Assembly: GCF_963518325.1 (NCBI RefSeq)
Contig: NZ_CAUQJB010000011.1
Coordinates: 1-64,000 of the forward strand
Length of the DNA stretch: 64,000 nt
Origin: Vagococcus_D sp963518325
Lineage (GTDB): Bacteria; Bacillota; Bacilli; Lactobacillales; Vagococcaceae
Direction of reading: 5' to 3'
Below the pieces are notes generated by a model, which saw only the letters and a list, made by a program, of their open reading frames with translations, did not search any database and was not told where the DNA came from. Shown piece after piece: positions 60,784 through 64,000 of this stretch (positions are counted from its first letter, which is position 1; every line of letters begins with the position of its first letter). The position numbers and the translations under genes are program-made.

Positions 60784-61770
60784 TTATTTACTTTTATTGG
60801 TTTTATTACGTCTTACAAGATAGATAACTACTAGAATTATCAAGACAACGCCAAGAATTGACACTGCCCATTTGGCTTTTTCTTCACCGGTTTGTGGCAA
60901 TTTTAAAAGACCGCCTTTTTCATCAGCTTTTTTAGTATCTGATGAGGCTACTGGAACATCAGCCTTTTTAGTATCTGATGTAGAGGGTGTTGTATTGGTT
61001 GTCATTCCGTAGGCTTCTGCATTGAGAATATAGGCCATTCTGCCAGCCCCTAAAGTTTGGCCGTCTTCTTTAATTTGTCGCTCAAAACCATCTAAATGAG
61101 TTAATGTTGCGATTAACACGTCATCACTCATCTCTTTGCCAGCCATAAAGCTACTGTTGCTAGGATAAAGTGCACTTAAATACTGTTGCAACTTAGCTAC
61201 TTGGGGAATCATTTCAGCAAAACTATTAAAATTACTAGGATTAAACGACAGTTGTGCCAAAGCTTTATCGATAGACACCGTCTTATCGACATAGAGTGTA
61301 TTTAATAATCTAACATAAGAACTAAAATCCATTCCTGAAATATCGAAACCGTATCGTTGAAATAATGTCATCGTATCCTCAAGTTGTGAATCAGTATACT
61401 TGGCTAGTGCCTCTTGACTAATACCATATTCTGAATTTTCTAGTAGCGCTTGACGAATGTAACTTGCTGGATAATCACTATCTAATGGTACCTCTTCTCC
61501 AGTTTTCTCTCCCAGTTGATCTCTAATCAGGGCTTCCACCTCGTTCTCAATCGTTTGAACGTCCTCTTTCGAAATCGACGATTCAGGCACACTCTCTGTT
61601 TGGTTGGTACTAGATGATTCTGTTGATTCCTGAACAGCTTCACTGCTGCTTGTTTCAGTTGTCGCCACCGTTTTCTCTGCTGGCACAATTGTGTCTTCCG
61701 CCCATGCAGTTTGGCTCATTCCCATTAATAATACTACCATCATAATTGCCTTACCTAATTTCTGTTTCAT
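60784..61770 (-). CDS. LPXTG-anchored surface protein
   Basis: A 328-residue protein. The signal peptide ends near QTAWAED (~28). A Ser/Thr/Glu-rich stretch (~40-75) leads to a helical domain (~80-260) with no known family. A short repeat SDTKKAD occurs twice before the sorting signal LPQTGEEKAKWA, a hydrophobic helix and a basic tail RRNKTNKSK. Anchored by sortase A. ATG 61770 has AAAGGAG eight bases ahead; a longer frame is unsupported. Confidence 0.85.
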   Translation of the reverse strand: MKQKLGKAIMMVVLLMGMSQTAWAEDTIVPAEKTVATTETSSSEAVQESTESSSTNQTESVPESSISKEDVQTIENEVEALIRDQLGEKTGEEVPLDSDYPASYIRQALLENSEYGISQEALAKYTDSQLEDTMTLFQRYGFDISGMDFSSYVRLLNTLYVDKTVSIDKALAQLSFNPSNFNSFAEMIPQVAKLQQYLSALYPSNSSFMAGKEMSDDVLIATLTHLDGFERQIKEDGQTLGAGRMAYILNAEAYGMTTNTTPSTSDTKKADVPVASSDTKKADEKGGLLKLPQTGEEKAKWAVSILGVVLIILVVIYLVRRNKTNKSK

Positions 61771-61968
61771 TTCCATCACTCCTTTGTAATCTTTATGTAA
61801 CAATCGTAACACATGCGTTACAATAAAAATAGACAAATTCAAAATAATCTCCCTATTTAATAAATTCTTTACTTTTAACACCACAGAAAAGCAATCTGAC
61901 CATTAAGTAACTAGCATAAGTAGATTAACCCCCTTCAGCCTCAATAAAACAGGCTCACAGCAAAAAAA

Positions 61969-61990
61969 GACAGGCATCACTCAACCTGTC
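61969..61990 (-). terminator. terminator overlapping LacI stop codon
   Basis: GACAGG/CCTGTC with a seven-T run on the minus strand. The stop codon of the lacI-like gene lies in the loop. Confidence 0.75.
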
Positions 61991-62921
61991 CGTGACGATT
62001 TCGTTTGATAAAGGTATAAGGCATCTTCACCTTGTCCAATCTTTTGTCAAAAAACAACTGAAAAGCTTTTTCTCCACATTGAATAACGTGATGATCAATC
62101 GTTGAAAACGCCATAATATCACTGACTAATAAATTCTCCCGACCTATAATGAGCGGCTCTGTTTCTTGCTGATAGTTTCTAAGGATTGAGGCGGCTACTT
62201 CATCACCATTAGCCAGAATCCCATCAATATCACGCTCTTTAAAATGTGCTGCCGCTTCTACCCCATCTGCAACTGTCAAACAGTCCCAAAAAATATGGTC
62301 ATCAGTAAAATTGGGAAAAATTTCCTGACATAACTGAATTGTCAGGCGAGAATTTCGACTCACCCCCTTGCTTCTACCAAGGGTAATACCTAGTTTTTTT
62401 ACACCGGCTACCTTCAATGAGGTCAAGGCTTCTCGTAAAGATCCAGCTAAATCAATATAGACACTCCCCACCTCTATATCCGGCGTTTCTTCACAAAAGA
62501 TGATGGGACCGTATTTAAAATAGGGGATAAACGTTTCAATCGGATTTGCTCGTGTAGCGACCAATAAGCCATCAAACTCTTTGGTGGCAAATTCATTGAG
62601 ATAGGCAAGCTCTAATTCCTGATCAAAATTCGTTGGTAACAGGGTAATCTTGTAAGAATGAGCAAAAGCCGCTTGAGTCATGCCACTTAACAATTGATCG
62701 AAGTATGGGTAATTAACAAATGGAATAATAATGCCTACATTCCTAGTCTTACCATAACTCAAATTTTGAGCCATCCGATTTGGCACATAGTTTAATTCAT
62801 TCATTACCCCTAAGATTTTTTGACGCTTTTCCTCATCAACATAGGGATAATCATTAATTACCCGTGAAATCATTGAAACCGAATAACCTGTCAGCTTGGC
62901 AATGTCTCTAATGGTCGTCAT
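61977..62921 (-). CDS. LacI-family transcriptional regulator
   Basis: A 314-residue repressor. The HTH TIRDIAKLTGYSVSMISRVI and hinge NYVPNRMAQNLSYGKT are classic. The effector domain has FDGLLVATRANP and DGILANGDEVAAS. It lies 3 bases from the 90-aa gene, in one transcript. Targets unknown; no sugar gene adjoins it except the ATPase upstream. Confidence 0.92.
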   Translation of the reverse strand: MTTIRDIAKLTGYSVSMISRVINDYPYVDEEKRQKILGVMNELNYVPNRMAQNLSYGKTRNVGIIIPFVNYPYFDQLLSGMTQAAFAHSYKITLLPTNFDQELELAYLNEFATKEFDGLLVATRANPIETFIPYFKYGPIIFCEETPDIEVGSVYIDLAGSLREALTSLKVAGVKKLGITLGRSKGVSRNSRLTIQLCQEIFPNFTDDHIFWDCLTVADGVEAAAHFKERDIDGILANGDEVAASILRNYQQETEPLIIGRENLLVSDIMAFSTIDHHVIQCGEKAFQLFFDKRLDKVKMPYTFIKRNRHGQVE

Positions 62922-62923
62922 CT

Positions 62924-63196
62924 TTAACCCCTCACTTTTTCACATAAGTTCCTTTCTAAATAGTCTACCATAGCTAAGCCTTGATTAAAAATACGATAGT
63001 CTTCGCCTTCATAGGTAAAGGTAATTTGTCTGCTTCCCCATAATTCAATCACAAATAAATCTTGAATGCTTCCTAACCGAATCTCCCTCTGTACTGCCTT
63101 ACGAAACCCTTGGATACTTCTCAAAGACATCACGCCATCTTCAATATGAACAAAAACATGGAAATAAGTTTCGCCAATCTTCACATACGTATTCAT
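62924..63196 (-). CDS. small hypothetical protein paired with LacI regulator
   Basis: A 90-residue protein. It reads MNTYVKIGETYFHVFVHIED and LGSIQDLFVIELWGSRQITF, and ends LAMVDYLERNLCEKVRG. It has no recognised family and no signal. ATG 63196 with GAGGG seven bases ahead. The stop is 2 bases before the lacI start, so translation is coupled. A co-regulator or modulator is possible, but only by position. Confidence 0.6.
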   Translation of the reverse strand: MNTYVKIGETYFHVFVHIEDGVMSLRSIQGFRKAVQREIRLGSIQDLFVIELWGSRQITFTYEGEDYRIFNQGLAMVDYLERNLCEKVRG

Positions 63197-63342
63197 TCTC
63201 AATCCCTCATTTCATTTTATTTAACTTTAGTATAGCGGATGAAACGAGTTTCAATGCAAGCTTTTTGTTTCATTTGACTTTTCTACAACCGACCTGTTGA
63301 TTTTAGCTTAATCTTCTGTAAACTACCCAAAAAACCTCAAAA

Positions 63343-63364
63343 AGCCCCCTCCAGTTAGGGGGCT
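63343..63364 (-). terminator. terminator of P-type ATPase gene
   Basis: AGCCCCCT/AGGGGGCT with minus-strand T-run. Confidence 0.9.
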
Positions 63365-63370
63365 ACAAAC

Positions 63371-64000
63371 TTACAATGTATCTCGAGCTACTTCACTTTT
63401 TTTAACATGGCTTTGATACCACATTAGACCTAACTTGGTCAGTTCCATTAAAGTCACTGCAATAATAGACAAGCCCATGCTCATAGCAATGTGGGACACT
63501 GAAAAATCGGCTGGAATCGCAAAGACTTCTCTTAAACCAGGAATCAATGTCACCCCATATAAACCACCACATATGGCAATTGCCAGAATAACCATTGGAT
63601 TTGAAAAGAATCCGGCTTGCCATGCTGTCTCTGTATTAGAACGAGCAGGCAAAGTCTGTAGTGTTCGACTCCAAATCAACGTAGAGAAAGCCATCGCAAC
63701 ACCTACTTCAGCGGAATACTGCATGCCTAGCCATTGTGCAACAATTACCATTAATGAAATCAAGATCCCTCGGTATGTTACAGCAATCAAGGTCTTTCCA
63801 GAAAAAATCCCTCTACTTGGATCTCTTGGTGCCCGTTTCATAATCGTCGGTTCAGCTTTTTCCATCCCTAAGGCAATTGCTGGTAAAGAGTCGTTTACTA
63901 AGTTAATAAACAGCAACTGCAATGCTGTAAAGGGGTTATCCCATCCCATGATTAAAGCAAAGATGATCGCAATAATCGCCCCTAAATTGCCTGCGAATAA
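63371..64000 (-). CDS. cation-transporting P-type ATPase, C-terminal part (cut by window edge)
   Basis: The reading frame runs off the right edge: LFAGNLGAIIAIIFALI precedes MGWDNPFTALQLLFINLVND. It has SLPAIALGMEKAEPTIMKRA, PRDPSRGIFS and the last membrane helices of the Cation_ATPase_C domain. The pattern is that of calcium-transporting (PMCA/SERCA-like) bacterial ATPases. Only ~209 C-terminal residues are visible; the catalytic DKTG site lies outside. Confidence 0.93.
   Translation of the reverse strand, partial: LFAGNLGAIIAIIFALIMGWDNPFTALQLLFINLVNDSLPAIALGMEKAEPTIMKRAPRDPSRGIFSGKTLIAVTYRGILISLMVIVAQWLGMQYSAEVGVAMAFSTLIWSRTLQTLPARSNTETAWQAGFFSNPMVILAIAICGGLYGVTLIPGLREVFAIPADFSVSHIAMSMGLSIIAVTLMELTKLGLMWYQSHVKKSEVARDTL

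Noticed and set aside
1..64000. CRISPR arrays, integrases, rRNA and prophage genes
   Set aside because: No repeat-spacer periodicity, recombinase motifs or rRNA sequence seen anywhere in the window.

Overview
The window reads as chromosome of a low-GC Gram-positive coccus in the order Lactobacillales, most like the Enterococcaceae (Enterococcus/Vagococcus type). Supporting evidence: strong AGGAGG-type ribosome sites, many compact intrinsic terminators, cre/CcpA-like and Fur-like sites, an LPXTG surface protein, DIP1984- and DUF1003-type proteins, a class I fructose-bisphosphate aldolase, PTS EIIC permeases with UTRA-type GntR regulators, ECF transport and an acetyl-type DAP/lysine pathway. 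The species assignment is an inference; no rRNA is present.

Layout. 1-1.0 kb is degenerate DNA: a tandem direct repeat and a broken GNAT acetyltransferase. 1.1-3.4 kb holds small membrane proteins (DUF1003, TVP38/TMEM64). 3.6-8.7 kb is a tightly overlapping menaquinone operon, menF-menD-menH-menC. 8.8-13.9 kb has a GNAT enzyme, a secreted NlpC/P60 hydrolase with four C-terminal repeats, an unrecognised pseudogene and an FtsE-like/mini-FtsX ABC pair. 14.3-18.4 kb pairs the RNA ligase RtcB with two divergent WYL-domain regulators. A DbpA-type RNA helicase, a four-gene polar amino acid ABC operon and a tRNA-like RNA followed by an ECF S component occupy 18.7-24.8 kb. 24.8-27.8 kb is the lysine-branch operon dapF-dapH-ykuR behind a lysine riboswitch.

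27.8-37.5 kb is mixed metabolism: alpha/beta hydrolase, Fur-box nitroreductase, class I aldolase, DUF3114-like/DIP1984 pair, two aldo/keto reductases, an orphan AbrB-like protein, UspA and a NimA-like flavoprotein. 37.7-43.3 kb is a Fur-box siderophore-type uptake operon that ends in an ABC exporter half-transporter. 43.4-45.4 kb is the glutathione-dependent formaldehyde pair frmA-fghA. 45.6-48.6 kb is a sugar PTS operon whose EIIC gene carries two in-frame stop codons. After a HEPN-like protein and an orphan FabK come the xylose genes xylR-xylA-xylB, with two matching candidate XylR operators. A second PTS module (EIIC, GntR, 6-phospho-beta-glucosidase), an OppA-like lipoprotein, an LPXTG protein, a LacI regulator with a small partner, and the 3' part of a calcium-type P-type ATPase close the window.

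The most interesting points are: the RtcB/two-WYL divergent locus, a possible RNA-damage-sensing unit; the 89-nt tRNA-like RNA with its own terminator but no canonical D-arm; the mini-FtsX; the doubly nonsense-mutated but otherwise intact EIIC; a 44-bp perfect palindrome near uspA; the HEPN-like orphan; and an overlooked 32-residue membrane peptide gene at 54773-54871.
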